DNA of 64,000 nucleotides, taken from Cichorium intybus. Its lineage: Eukaryota; Streptophyta; Magnoliopsida; Asterales; Asteraceae. Position 1 is the first letter of the stretch, and the number at the start of each line of letters is the position of its first letter. Under the pieces are notes generated by a model. It did not search any database and was not told where the DNA came from. It saw nothing but the letters and a program-made list of their open reading frames with translations. This document shows, in pieces, positions 9,598-22,191 of the stretch. The stretch covers positions 63,438,354 to 63,502,353 of the forward strand of contig CM042011.1 in assembly GCA_023525715.1 (NCBI GenBank). The letters run 5' to 3'. Position numbers and translations under genes: made by a program.

Positions 9598-12574
9598 TGT
9601 AACATCCCAGTTTTTATGACAATTTAAAAAAATAGAAAAACAATTTCAATAAATAATCATCATTTTATTTTAAACCTTCAAAACATAAACATTACTCAAA
9701 TCATTAAAACATTTTATCATCAACATAATTCAACATTTAGCGGAAGTAAAAAACTAAGATAGATTCAAATCAAACGTAAATCCCCAAAAGAAGTTGCACC
9801 AGTGTGTATATGTCACGCCTTGCCATCACATGTACCTGAAACATTGATTTTAAAAGGGAAAGAGTAAGCACACAACTTTGTGAATTCAGCACATACACAA
9901 TATATCAATCACACATACTCTACCCCTATCAAAAGCACACAACACAACTATCACATTAAACCTTAGTTTAACCGACTCTGTACATTGAGTCGTGCCATCT
10001 TGCTTAACACCTCGAGCCGTGCATACAAGTCTTACTTTGTGCATTTTGCCAGTTGTTCAGTACCTTGAGTCGTGCATGCAAGTCTTGCGCTGTACCCGCT
10101 CACCACACTCACATATCTACTAGACCTCCCCAAATCCTAGTACCACCCACCTATACCCTATACAGCACACACGAGCTACAGTAAAGGATCCACGACATCA
10201 ATATAACGTAGTGAGGAACTCACCTCAAATAGCAATGCAGAATCCATGCAGCAACTTATAGAATCCAACCTACCTTAACCTGCACTCCTTATACTCATAT
10301 AAGGTATATTAAGTTATTCTAGTTCATATTAGCTAACCTTACCCTATATATATACTTGTAGTTATTAAGTTCATTTTTCAGCTTTTATCCCTTAACAACA
10401 GGTCTATTGTTGACCACTTTAGCCCATCCTAAACCCATACAACCAGGGATATTTTTATTTATTCACTTAATTTAGATATTTACCATTCTGGGGATATAAG
10501 GCATGCATTCTAATGAATTTTCTTCTATTTTATACTAGTTAAACAAGTTCGGGTATCAAATCTGTCAAACTCAAACCAATAAGAAAAAAAGACACTTTTC
10601 ACCTTAGTTAGAGGCATTTCCAGGCTTTGGTTAAAACCAATGAAACGTAACCAACTCAAATATAAAACTTTGGGCATTGGTTTCGGGTCCAAAAGAAGCT
10701 CCTATGATTTTAAACGATTTTCCAAATATGACAGCAGTATAGTGGATTTCCAACTTTCTTATAATGACACTAGGGTTAGGGTTTTCAACCCTAAGCGCAT
10801 TAAGACATCAATATTAAGACCTATAGGGTCTCAAATAACTTCAATAGAAACACAAAGATTAAAAGATTTGATTGGAACCATTGATAATCAACCATGCACA
10901 CATAAACATACCCCACGGTGCAGATGTGGTGGTGGTGTGGGTGTAACTATAGGCCATGGAACAAGAAAAAGAAGAAGAAGAAGAATGTAACGTCCCAAAT
11001 TCCAGAGTAAAATTTTCATTTTTTAAAAGCGGTTCAATTACATATAACAAGATGGAAATAAAACCACTCGTTCTAGGTTCAATATTTAAAACATTTAAAA
11101 AAACATAGACATTAATTCAATACAAAACATATCCAGCGAAAGATTCAAACACCGAAAATAACATATGCGATACAGTCATGCCGTGCTCCACAACTCAGTC
11201 CAGGAAGAACCTGAAAAACATTTAGGGTAAAAGAGTAAGCACAAAGCTTAGCGAGATTCCGAAATACCACAGGATCTATCACATTCAATTAACAGGCATA
11301 AAGGTCTCCAGGCTCACCTGAACAACCTAGACCTCGGGCTCATCCTGATCCGCCTCGACTAGGACTTTCAGGCTCATCCCGTTCTACCCGTTTTTGGAAC
11401 AATGCATGGACTCTCGGGCTCATCCCTATTCGTCCGGCTCAATCGATCTGCCATCGCATGTCAACGACCTTTATTAGTATCGATACTAAGCATACATACC
11501 AATCGCCAAAACCTGAGCATTCAAATTGATCCAGCTGGTCCCTAAACTCGATCATACAATCACATAGGTAGAGCACGCTCACCCTAAGCATACATCACTG
11601 TACATCGTGAAGTAAAGCTACTTACGTTCACCCATAGTATAGTGAGAAAACTCACCTGATCCGCCAAGTTGAAAACACCCCACGCGCGTGTCCTCGGATC
11701 CCGACAACACGAACATCCTAATAAGGATAAAATCACCTTAGCAAATCCTAAACCCCAAACAGGCTAAACCTCTAAGACCGGTTCCCCGAATCTCCCAAGT
11801 TTGACCAAAGTCAAACTAGTCAAAGTCAAAGTCAAATGTCAACACCAAAAGTCAACCTTCACTTAGCGCCGCTATCTCCTATGGATAGTGTTGCTAAGTG
11901 CAATGTTCGTGAACTTCCTTTTCAGAGATAGGGTCGCTATCTTCATAGATAGCGACGCTATCTCCGTTGTTCAACCCAATTCGTTATCCATCTCTTAATA
12001 CGTTAAGCCATGGTCTAATACCTTCCATAACTCTTCCAAACAGTCACTAGATCCATAAAAATGAAAATTTCACTTTGGAATTTGGGACGTTACAAAGAAC
12101 ATACCTATATATGCAACCATAACTACTTCTCCCTCACGATCTCTCTGCCTCTCTTCACGGCTAGGTAGCAAACAAGAAAAGGTGGGGGTAGCCACGGCTA
12201 CAAGTGGAAATAGGGTTTAGATGAGTTGAGTTTGGCTTATAAGGTCACATGAAGTTGCATGGGCTGAACATTGCACCAAAACCAAAGGACAAGAGGCCTT
12301 CTCCTCATGATCGTCGACTTATGCAGCACTAGGAGAACAAATCAAGCAATAATTTGAACTTAGCAACTTTAGCCCCTATACTTGCATCATTTATTTTTTT
12401 TTAGCCCTAACTTTAAATATCCAACAGTTTAAGGTTTCTAACAATAGTATAACCCAACCCCAACTAGTATAACTAGGTTTATAATAATTATTATTATTAC
12501 TATAATTTGTTAATATTACTCGCTAGAAAAAATAAATTCGAGGCTAAGAACTAACCGGGAAACGGGGTGTTACA
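9598..12574 (-). mobile_element. Minus-strand solo LTR, split by a nested solo LTR
   Basis: Starts TGTAACATCCC and ends GGGGTGTTACA. Read on the minus strand it has the order seen in the other LTRs here: TATA-like sequence near 12105-12115, AG|GTGAGT at about 10223, variable cgtgcat/gagtcgtg repeats at about 9965-10095, and a CAG|GT site at 9836. Without the insert it is about 1.86 kb. Five-base flanks (AAAGT and TGTAT) do not match, so the insertion site is eroded or one border is wrong. The 116-codon frame at 10640-10990 lies inside it and is not supported as a gene. Confidence 0.62.
10986..12094 (-). mobile_element. Nested solo LTR with perfect 5-bp target duplication AAGAA
   Basis: Starts TGTAACGTCCCAAATTCC and ends GGAATTTGGGACGTTACA, an 18-bp perfect terminal inverted repeat. 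Flanks 10981-10985 and 12095-12099 are both AAGAA. On the minus strand a donor-like CAG|GTGAGT is at 11655, followed by ggctcatcc-type repeats, and a CAG|GT site at 11211. A GC-rich cassette of gcgccgctatc type is at about 11868-11970 and a TTGAC array at about 11806-11860. It belongs to the same family as 19677-21357 and 48086-49865. Confidence 0.92.
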
Positions 12575-13588
12575 TGTATGGGTGTTTTAAGATGTTCTTT
12601 TAGGGGTTTGACTCAATTATGTAGATTGACATCACTTACTTTAAAAGAGTTGACCTCGGGTATTCTCACTAGGCATTTCCATTGGCTAACTTATTTTGAC
12701 ATGTGCTCGGGTGACGATTAAGGATAACTTATGTAGAGCTTTGGGATATTTAGAAGGCCATGAGTTGTGTGGTTTCAATTAAACTGTATACATGCAATTC
12801 CGATTGCATTATTAGAAGGGCTTACTGTTAGGATATTATTTATCTTGACACATTCATTTTTCATCACTTACAATGTTTTATGGCCTTGTAAAGTCATTAT
12901 ACAGGGCATGCAACAGTTTTATTAAAGAGACTTTTAAGTAGAGTTCACCTATGAAAAATGTAAGTATTATACTTGTATGTATTGAATCTTATGTAATAAA
13001 AGGACACTTTAGGAATGAAAGATAGTTGTAAGTGATGATGTTTTCAAGGATTTTGAGTTGTAGTAATTACATTGATTCCTGAATCAACATCAAGGTAAGT
13101 TCATTACATACGAGCACGTCTCCCATAATATATCATTATACTTTGAAGTTTTGAATTATGTGTTTTATCATGTGTAAAATGTATACATAGAATAATATAT
13201 GTAATATATGTTGCATCCAAGAAATGATTTTACAAAGGTATTTTGAAATGGGAACAAACATTATTATTTAGAATCGAGTTTTCAATCATGATCAGGTGCA
13301 TCCTTTTTAGGATGGGTTTGAGACTTGTGTAACCACTTGGAATTTGGATACCCCAATAGATACTTTAGAGATTTTTGAGACTTCTTGTAACAACAATGTA
13401 TATAGACTCACATACATGTGAGATTTTCAAACCCTCGTGTAGTAAATGTGTGATTGTTCACATGCTACCTAATGAGATGAAGCATGAGAGTGTTTAGTGT
13501 GCTAATGTGCTATCTTTAGATAGGCTCTAAAACTATCATAGCAATGTGTTATGGACTTTAATATGAATTGGGGAATTGAGATTGTAAG
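12575..13588. other. Intergenic, nothing recognised
   Basis: AT-rich sequence without a long open frame, without LTR borders that I can pair, and without recognisable domains. Confidence 0.5.
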
Positions 13589-16560
13589 TGTAACCCCTCG
13601 ATTTTCATACACCTTAAATGGTGTAATATTTTATAAAACTTTATGCTGAAAAATCTCATATTTCAGAAATCTTATTTCGTTTATGACATAAGGTCATATT
13701 TTTAAAAATCTTGGTCCCAACAAAAACACTTAAGTTGTAAAAATATTTAAACGACTACGAGGGTTACAACTTCATACCAAAACTAAACCATAGAAAGCAA
13801 GCTAGGATTACAAACCATTTCATCTGCCAAGGTTTACTCCATCTAAGATCCCAATTTCTTCGGGTCATCTATATCCTTTTATCTCTCATGTCTAAAACCT
13901 GGGATACATGACATAAAAATAAAAATACGTAAGACGAAAATGTCTCGTGAGCTACATGGGTTTTAGACTCAAAACATTATTGAAAATGTCGTATAAGCAA
14001 TATCATATATTTGGCGCATTTTTTTCAAAATACGTTGCAAAATAAGTCATATAAATGACCTTTACTTTCCGAAAACTTCTTTACGATCTAAGTCATATAG
14101 ATGACATTTACTTCCAAAGTTCTTTGCGAAATCAGCTCATAGAATATTTGAAACTTAAACAGTATATTCAGTTCAACACAATTAATACAAAATAGATGTA
14201 TATGCAATGCATGTTTCGCGCACCAATGCAAAGCTGGCAGGTTTTCCTACCCGTGTCTTAGGTCCAAAAGACCATGTCACAATCATGACAATAACTGGCG
14301 GTTATATACCACGTCTGGAGGTTTATAAAGACCAAAGCTGGCCAAAATAGGAGAACAAATCATCCTATAATGACGTCTAGAAGACTTCTACTTCACGATG
14401 AGAGGTGCCATCCCAGTGAAGTCTTGTTGTCCCGTTACGGGGACGTGTCCGGACCTCACTGACTCATATGCAATCACATGTTATGTATGCATGCATTCAC
14501 CAATTTTATTTTATGCAAGTTAAGAACACAATATCATGAGATGCATGTATAATAGCATAAGCATTAATAAATTAATCTTACATAAACTTACATAAAATCG
14601 AGTAATCACAAATCTTGTAACACGTATAACCATTATTCTTGTAAAAAGAAATCATAACATGATTACATCGTAGACTTGCTACCAAAATGTTATTTCATAA
14701 GCATAGTAGGATTGAAGCCAAAACATTCTTTCAATAACATAGTAGGCTAAATGTCAGAACATACTTTCGAAATCATTGTAGGCTTGATGCCAAAAACATT
14801 CTTTCAAAATCAGTTTACAAAACTTTCATCATCATATCATAACTAAAATGATTTGCATATCATTTCATACTCAACATCATATAAAAGCTTTATCAATATT
14901 TATCCATGTACCCCATAGTGGGAAAAAGTCACATGTACTCACATTAGTAGCTAGGTACGTCTAGCTACACAATTCCACCCATCTCTAGGCTTTCGTTGCC
15001 TCCAAACGTCTTTCGATCTCTATTAATCTAATAGAATATTAAAACGTATTAGACAACTAAACATATAGTAATTATCTAATCAATCTTGAACTACTTATAG
15101 TCATCATCTACTTCCGTTCCAATGTCCAAGTGTGATTCTTAAAGTATAATACCAATTTTGGACATTTTTATCATTTTGTCCCATTTTGACCAAAAATGGT
15201 AATTTCGGGTTCTACTCAGTTATTTTAGCAATTTTCAAATTTTTACATCTCTACCGGTTCATTACAATAGCTAGATGTCAAAACATTCATCATTTGACCC
15301 ATTTATGTCATTTTGACAAACTTGAATCAATAAAGTTTCTATTTAAAATAGAAACGAGCAAAAACTTTGATATTTTCCTACAAGTTATCGGTAATATGTT
15401 CCCAATTAACATGTAAGTACTATTTATTCCTTCGTAAATGGTGGAATTACCAATTCCGTCCATTTTTACCAAAAGTCAATATCGTCCTCTTTTTAGTCTC
15501 TTCTTCATCTAAGTAATATATGATACCAAGTTTAACTAGAATTTTCATTTTACAGATTCCAAGTCAAACCCATATATATAGAATTTCTTGTGTTATTGAT
15601 TCTTGGTGGTATTATCAAACATGCACACAAAATCAACCGAGCCAAACAATCAAAACCGTACATCCACATGTATTTTCTTGAATCTATAAAGTGTTGAAAA
15701 CCAAAAACCAACACTAAATCCACATGCACCAAGAACTCATTTTAATTCCAACATATACTGAAGAAAAAACTTTACATATCACTCTAATTTCTGAGAAATC
15801 TAACACGTAACAAGAGTTTTTCGGATTCAATGTACTAGGGTTCCAAGAATCAGTTTTTACCTTTCATTTTTCTATCCAAAAATCTGAAATCATGGGTGTT
15901 CTTGCTCTTTTTCATGAATTCTCTGTTCAATCCATGTTCAAAACCACAAATCAATACCAATTTTTGACATGCATGTAAGTATTTCCGGTTTAAACAAACT
16001 AGGGTTCCAAAATCGAGTTTTACCTTTCCCAAAATCTGTCAAAGTCCTAAAAATCCTGAAATTGGAATTTCTCTCAGCTTGTAAACGGACTAGAGGGTGT
16101 ATCTTGGCTTACCTCCGACGGTTTCCGGTGTCACCGCCATCGGTCGCCTTCTTTAGTGCGACTGTCATCCAAGCAGAAGTAGCATCAACTGCTTGTCCGT
16201 CTTTCTTTCTACCTCGATGATGTCCCAGATTCCCACGACCTTGAATCTGATTGTAGCAAAAATCTCGCACACCTGGTTGCACACCACCCATAACCACCAT
16301 TGTCTGTCGAATTTTGCCACTTATTTACGGTTGCACCCAGGATTTTCAACCAGAAATCTTCAACAACAGCGGAGGCTGCCTTATTCTTGACCTCATTGTC
16401 CCCCTTTGCGTCTGAATCTCTCAAAATCGATCTCTCTATCGCGATCCATTCCTCTCATTCTATGATTCGTATGCACACACACATGTAGATGGTGTGTGTG
16501 TGTGTGATTTGAACGGGTTTTGAAAGTTCTTGTCCCGTTAACAATTTTCCTTTTTCTTGT
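13589..16560 (-). mobile_element. Eroded LTR-like block, minus strand, right border not found
   Basis: TGTAACCCCTCG at 13589 resembles the terminal motif of the LTRs here. Read on the minus strand, a GTGAGT site at 14942 is followed by a block with repeated gtctggaggt/ggtccaaaagacc elements (about 14230-14460) and a CAG|GT site at 13899, the same order as in the clear LTRs. I could not find the partner terminus or a target duplication. The GC-richer stretch at 16100-16450 holds several overlapping short frames on both strands, none convincing. Confidence 0.35.
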
Positions 16561-18699
16561 TTGATGTTTCACGCGATTTGGGGAAGCGTAGCCGGTAGCC
16601 CACAGGAAAGAAAAGAATCTGATGGCCGTGTTTCAAATATGAAAAGACAGATTTGCCTCTCTTCAAACCTTAGAAAAATTTCAACTTTTACTTATTAATT
16701 TTTATGATTTTCCTTATGGATAACTTCTGTATGTGACATCCAAATTATACAAACTTTATGTAGTTAGAAATGTGGGAACGAGCTTTACAACATCTTCTTA
16801 CTGACTTAAGTCTAATTCTAATCGGATTTTTCGTTACAGGTCCTCAAACATGGGCACTTGGCCATTTCTATCACTTTTGGCCATTTTGAAACCTTCATAC
16901 CTCCTTCGTTATAAGTTCAAATGGTCTGAATCTTTTTCCTATATTTTTTATCTCAAATGTTACCAAAGTCACCTTGACGACTTTTTCCCAATTCCTCTTA
17001 GATTTTGACGTATAAATTTTTAAAGATCTTAGAAATAAAAACTTAACTTTTAATCCTTTATTCCTCTTTTTGCCCTTAGGTCCTTAAGACCAAATTCTAA
17101 ATGAAAATAATATCTCATATTGACTTAATAAAAGGTCTGAATCCATACATTTCCATATTCTTACCTCCTTTGACCTTTTTGTCTATCTATAACACGCTTA
17201 AGTGTCAAATTATATCTTATAAACATAAAATTTTTGGTTGTCACAATCAAATCTACCCCTTAAACGGATTCCGTCCTCAGAATCACTAATATGTAATGGG
17301 GTAAACTTACAACTGCATAGTCCAATGTAAATTAGAACTTCTTACTAAATCTCTAACAAGGTCTTACTTCTAGTCCTCAGCGTTTTGTGAAATACTTAAC
17401 GTATTCATTCCTTTGATATTATTTAGTTCATTTCTCATGCTACCTTTACTTAACTCGTTATCATTAAGATGCACTTCCATTATAAATCTTGACAACTTCT
17501 TATATTATATGTCATAGTAAGGTTGACTTTTCCCAAAAGTCAACTTGTACCCCCATTCATTTCCTTCTTGTCAATTACACCTAAAGTAGCATTCTACTTT
17601 TGTTTATTTATAATTAGCCATCAACCATTATACTTTATTTCGACAAGTCTTTCTCCCCTGTGAATTCTTTCATCATGAGTGACTTTGACTGTTAAATCAG
17701 TCATACCATGATAAGAGTAAGTATATTATGCAATACATTCTAGTTACACTTTTGTTTTGAAAACGTGTTTGCAAGGTTTTTTTAAATTGGATATGAATTT
17801 TTTGAGCGTTCATATACTTTATAAATGTATAGGTCTAGATGATGCTTGCTAGACTCATTAACCTTAATCCACTATTTTGACTTGTGTTTAGTTTATGAGA
17901 CCTGGTTAGTCATTTAAAGACCACAGAATCTTAAAGGGCATTCAGAAGACATTTATTTTGATGTACGAGATAATATTTACTTTGCATGTGTCTCTTGATT
18001 ACTTTGTTACACCCTTAATATACTTTGACATTTTCAAACTTTAAGATTTTATAGACTAAATTTTAGGACCTTTTTTTAGAAATTTGGTTCTCTTAAATGA
18101 TTTAATTATGATTTATATGTTTACAATGTTTTAGTTCTTTCATTTAAAATGACTATTTCAAATAGCATATATGATGGGTGTTTCAAAAGCCAAAACAATA
18201 CATTTGGAGTAGATGCGCACTTCAATTTTTGGATCATTCAATTCTACATCCAGCGCATAGACATCATAGTCCCTATTGCCTTCATGCTAGTCTTCCTTAT
18301 AGGATTAGGAATTTTTCATTTGTTCTTCATAAATCTAACTTTGTAGTCAATATCACGGTTTTGACTGTAGACATTAAGTTTTGCTTCACTATTTCGACAT
18401 ACGATATATTTGTGATTGATACCTCTTGATTTTCCCTTTTTGAGTTGTCTCTAAAAGTGACATAGGATCCATCGATTTTAATGAAATTTAATAAATATTT
18501 CTTGGACCCTATGATGTGCCTTGAGCGGAAACTATCTTAATACCATGTAATTTTATTTGTAGATTAGAATATGTAAGTTGGATAATATTTGGACCTATTT
18601 GGCAACGAGCTTGATATATTTCTTAATCTATTTATTGTATTTATCATAAATTTTTAATAAAGACAGTAACATATGACATCAAGAATATAGAATTATGTT

Positions 18700-18705
<6 letters not shown>
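16561..18705. other. Intergenic, no gene seen
   Basis: AT-rich sequence with short frames only. Some segments (for example near 16850 and 17525, with gttgacttttcccaaaagtcaac) resemble LTR fragments, but no borders can be paired. Confidence 0.4.

Positions 18706-18765
<60 letters not shown>
18706..18765. repeat. (TA)n microsatellite, about 60 bp
   Basis: Uninterrupted TA dinucleotides. Similar tracts inside LTRs occur at 57434, 57699 and 63253; this one is not in an LTR that I can define. Confidence 0.97.
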
Positions 18766-18768
<3 letters not shown>

Positions 18769-19676
18769 TGGAGATGAATATGTCTATAATGGAACATTCC
18801 TTTTGTTTTATTGATGTATAAAATCACAAAATGATTAATGTAATACACAATAGATCGATCCCAATTAGATGATAGTTAGTTCTTAGAAGTTGACTTTAAG
18901 TCTTCAAAAAATACACTTTCATCTTTCTTGGTAGCTATCAAACACCAACTTTTTTACATCTTCCATTGATTCTCCATTGATTCTAGAGAAAACATACAAT
19001 ATTTCCTTTACAATCTTGCACTCTTCCACGATGAAATGTGCTTCGTAAAGAGGTAATATTGTTATGGTAAATTTGTCTTGTATATCAAGGTTTTGCTAGT
19101 TCCATATCATCATATATCCATTTGCGAATATGTTTAAGATAGGATCGATGTGATTCACCAAGAGTTGTATTTTCAGTAATTGGAAACACTAGCACAATTG
19201 TGATCTTAAGAACATAGGGTTCTTCAATCACAAATAGTTAGCATATATTGGTCCATAAGTTGTGAGGGTAAAATCACTCTACTTTCCCATATAAGAAAAT
19301 GGTTAGCATCAAATTGATTTAAATCAACAGAAAGCATACAAATAATAGGATTAATAATATATTTGATGGAAGTTTCAAAAATAGGAAGGATAATCAAATC
19401 AAAGAACTAGTTACAAGAAATTATAAATTCCTCCATATGGATACCAATTGCTAAGTCCTAAATATGTAAAATTACTAATAAAGGAGGTTGAATACAATTA
19501 TTGGGTTTTCAAGGATATTTTCTAAATCATAAAGACATGAAAGTAATTACAATATGTCAAGTAAAACAATTTTATCTTTATGGAGTTTTTTGATTTGTAT
19601 ATAGAAGAACAATATATTTACAAGATGTATAAGGTAAACACCCTTTTATTAAAATATACTCAGCATACATGTATAT
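18766..19676. other. Intergenic, nothing recognised
   Basis: AT-rich, no open frame above about 60 codons, no paired repeats. Confidence 0.5.
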
Positions 19677-21357
19677 TGTAAGACTCTAATCCTGAGAAGT
19701 CCAAGTTCCGGGTTTCAAGAGTCAAACTTCGCGGGAATAAAGAAATCAAAAGATGGAAAATGGTGTAAATTGACATTAGCGCCGCTAATGTCGTGTAATG
19801 TGGATAAGATGCTTTTTCGCGAGCCAGCTGTCTGGTGGGATTGAACGATCGATATTAGCGGCGCTAACCTTAGGGTTAGCTGCGCTAATGTATGATTTTG
19901 GGCCAAAACCCTAGATATTCATGCTTGGGCCATATTTGAGGGTTGGGAACCCTAAGGAAGCCGCCAAATGCCATTTTTTAGCCCCCAAAACGTTCTCTCT
20001 CTCTCTCTCTCTAGACTTGTGGATGGGGTTTTTGGCGATTTTGGTGTGTTTGGATGGATTTTTGAAGCCTTGAGGATGTTAGAAGTAAGGTGGTGATGCA
20101 ACAAGTTGTTTCTCTTGAGTGAAGCTTCAAAGATCTGCTTTTTCTGGACCATTGTGAGTAAAGTTTTTACCTTTATGTTTTATTAAGGTTCTTATGATGT
20201 TTTTAGTAAGATCATGTGGATTGAAATGATGTAATGACCCTTTTTGATGATTGTCTATGGTTTAAAAGGATAAAGTTGGAAACTTTATGCATTAAATCTC
20301 TGATTTGAACCTTTGGGATGATTTAGAGAGTAAGCTAAACTCTTTATGGTGATTTTGGTTGGTTTTGGACCACGTTAGACTTGGATCTTGTTCATGATCT
20401 TGTTTAGTGATGTTTGGGAGAATAAAGTTAGGATCTTTATGGATTCTGGACTGTTTGGAAGGTCCCTAGAAGGATTAAGACCTCGGCTGAATGAATTAAA
20501 AACTTAATGGACTTTTGGACCTGTTCATAGTTAGTGACGCGAACTTGGAGAGTTAGCGACGCTAACTGTGTCTGTTGACTTTTGTTGACTTTGACCGTTG
20601 ACTTTTTGACCAGTTTGACTTTTGGTCAAACTTGAGGGATTTGGACACCGATCTTATAGGATTATCATGTTGGAATTTAGGAAGTTCTTAGTAGAGTTTA
20701 TCTTGTTAGGACGTTCACGTTGTCGGATCCGTGGACGCGCGTAAGGAGTGCTGTTTGGCTTTACGGATCTGGTGAGTCTTCTCATTATACTATGGGTGAT
20801 GTTGCATGCGTAGGTAGCTTTATTAATTTTTGTAATAATTTGATGTATGTGCCTTACGTCTTTACCGACAAGATCGGGGCGAGCCCGTGAGTCAAAGAAT
20901 AAGTTGATTAGACAAGATCGGGGCAAGCTCGTGAGTCAAAGAATGAGTTAATTCGGTGATGGACGGAACGGGGCGAACTCGTGAGTCCTTACCCAAAGCT
21001 GGATCGGGGTGAGCCCGAGAGCCAGGTCGATCGGGGTGAGCTCGGTAACCTTTTGTGATTGTGTTTATGTGATAGATCGTGTGGTATTTGGGGAACTCAC
21101 TAAGCTTTGTGCTTACTCTTTCACCCTTACTATTTTCAGGTATTTGCTGGTTTGAGCTTGGAGCACGGCGCGACTGTACCGCATCTGAGGTTTTGTTAAT
21201 TAAGTCTTCTGCTGAATAATTTTGTAAACGTTTTGATAAATAAAATTTCTAATGTTTAAATACATGTTTTAATTTAGATGTTTTTTAATTGGTAACTCGT
21301 TTTATGTGATTGAATCGTTCTTAAAAGAAAATTGTTATTACTGGATTTGGGACGTCA
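19677..21357 (+). mobile_element. Solo LTR with target duplication TATAT
   Basis: Runs from TGTAAGACTC to GGGACGTCA. Flanks 19672-19676 and 21358-21362 are both TATAT, though that is low-complexity sequence. Internal order: GC-rich cassette A at about 19778-19902 (gcgccgctaatg and ttagcggcgctaa), a CT run at about 19992, and cassette B at about 20531-20572 (gttagcgacgctaac). Then come a TTGAC array at 20574-20630, a GTGAGT donor-like site at 20772, repeats of gatcggggcgagcccgtgag type at 20870-21045, and a CAG|GT site ending at 21139. Same family as 10986-12094 and 48086-49865. Confidence 0.85.
20574..20630 (+). promoter_or_regulatory. Cluster of TTGAC (W-box-like) motifs in LTR
   Basis: Six forward TTGAC[CT] motifs and one reverse GGTCAA lie within about 57 bp. 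TTGAC[CT] is the known core bound by plant WRKY factors. Comparable clusters occur at the same relative place in 48086-49865 (about 48955-49005) and in 10986-12094 (about 11806-11860, minus). Binding is inference. Confidence 0.45.
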
Positions 21358-21953
21358 TATATATTAACTTTAAGATATAAGTTAAATCCTCACTTAGAAG
21401 AAATAACTCTCCATAAAAATAATGTTAACAAATGAACACACAATTTGGTATGCATTATCCTACGAACATGAACATACGAGTTGAGAGACTATTTATACCC
21501 AAAATAAGATCTTAAGCATAACGAATACAACAATAGCTATACCCTTTTGGTGAAAAGAAATTTAGGGTTAGTAAAAAAAACTAAAAATTAGTTTATCTTT
21601 GGTAAGAAAAACATGTTTGCTATAGTTGAAAGTTAACTCTTTTGTAGTATTTTACTATTTCCTCATGCTCTTTGTCTGCTCCAGATCGCACGAAAGATGT
21701 GATGCATTAAATGCACAGCAACATTGTATCAATTCGAACATAGGTTTTTACATACAAGAAACTTAGACATATTTGATGGAAAAGAAGGTCGAGTCTGTTT
21801 TTAACTTACAAGAAAGTGTTCATTTAAAATTTTATTTGTCTTATTTTAATCCATTAAAGATGCTTCTTTTGATCAAAAATCTTGTAAATTCAAGCCTTCA
21901 ATGCATGGATTATGTTACAATTTTGACTCACAAAAAGGGACCCAAAATTCATT
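21358..21953. other. Spacer before element 2
   Basis: AT-rich. A 61-codon frame at 21773-21958 runs into the LTR start and has no family resemblance; not called as a gene. Confidence 0.5.
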
Positions 21954-22183
21954 TGTAACGCCGAAACATATTTAATATATAATTATAATAAAAAGGGCGA
22001 AATGGTCATTTTACCTCAAAAGGGTAATTTGGTCTTTTTGACAAAAAGGACTTGTTTGGTAAAAATATTTTGAGTCTTGGACTTAAAATGTTATAATACT
22101 TTGATTTTTGTCATTTACTTTGTAAATGGTAGCAAAAGTTTAAGAAAGGTAACTTCAAGGACCAAAAATGAAAATTTTGGAGG

Positions 22184-22191
22184 TATAAAAG
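22184..22191 (+). promoter_or_regulatory. LTR TATA box
   Basis: TATAAAAG about 230 bp into the LTR, repeated at 28926-28933 in the 3' LTR. It is the expected place for the U3 promoter of this element; transcription would start about 30 bp downstream. Confidence 0.6.

Noticed and set aside
10640..10990. 116-codon frame
   Set aside because: Lies within a minus-strand solo LTR and is cut by the nested LTR; composition is LTR-like.
16100..16490. Cluster of overlapping 60-83 codon frames on both strands
   Set aside because: A GC-richer patch lengthens frames by chance; no motif, no consistent strand, inside an eroded LTR-like block.
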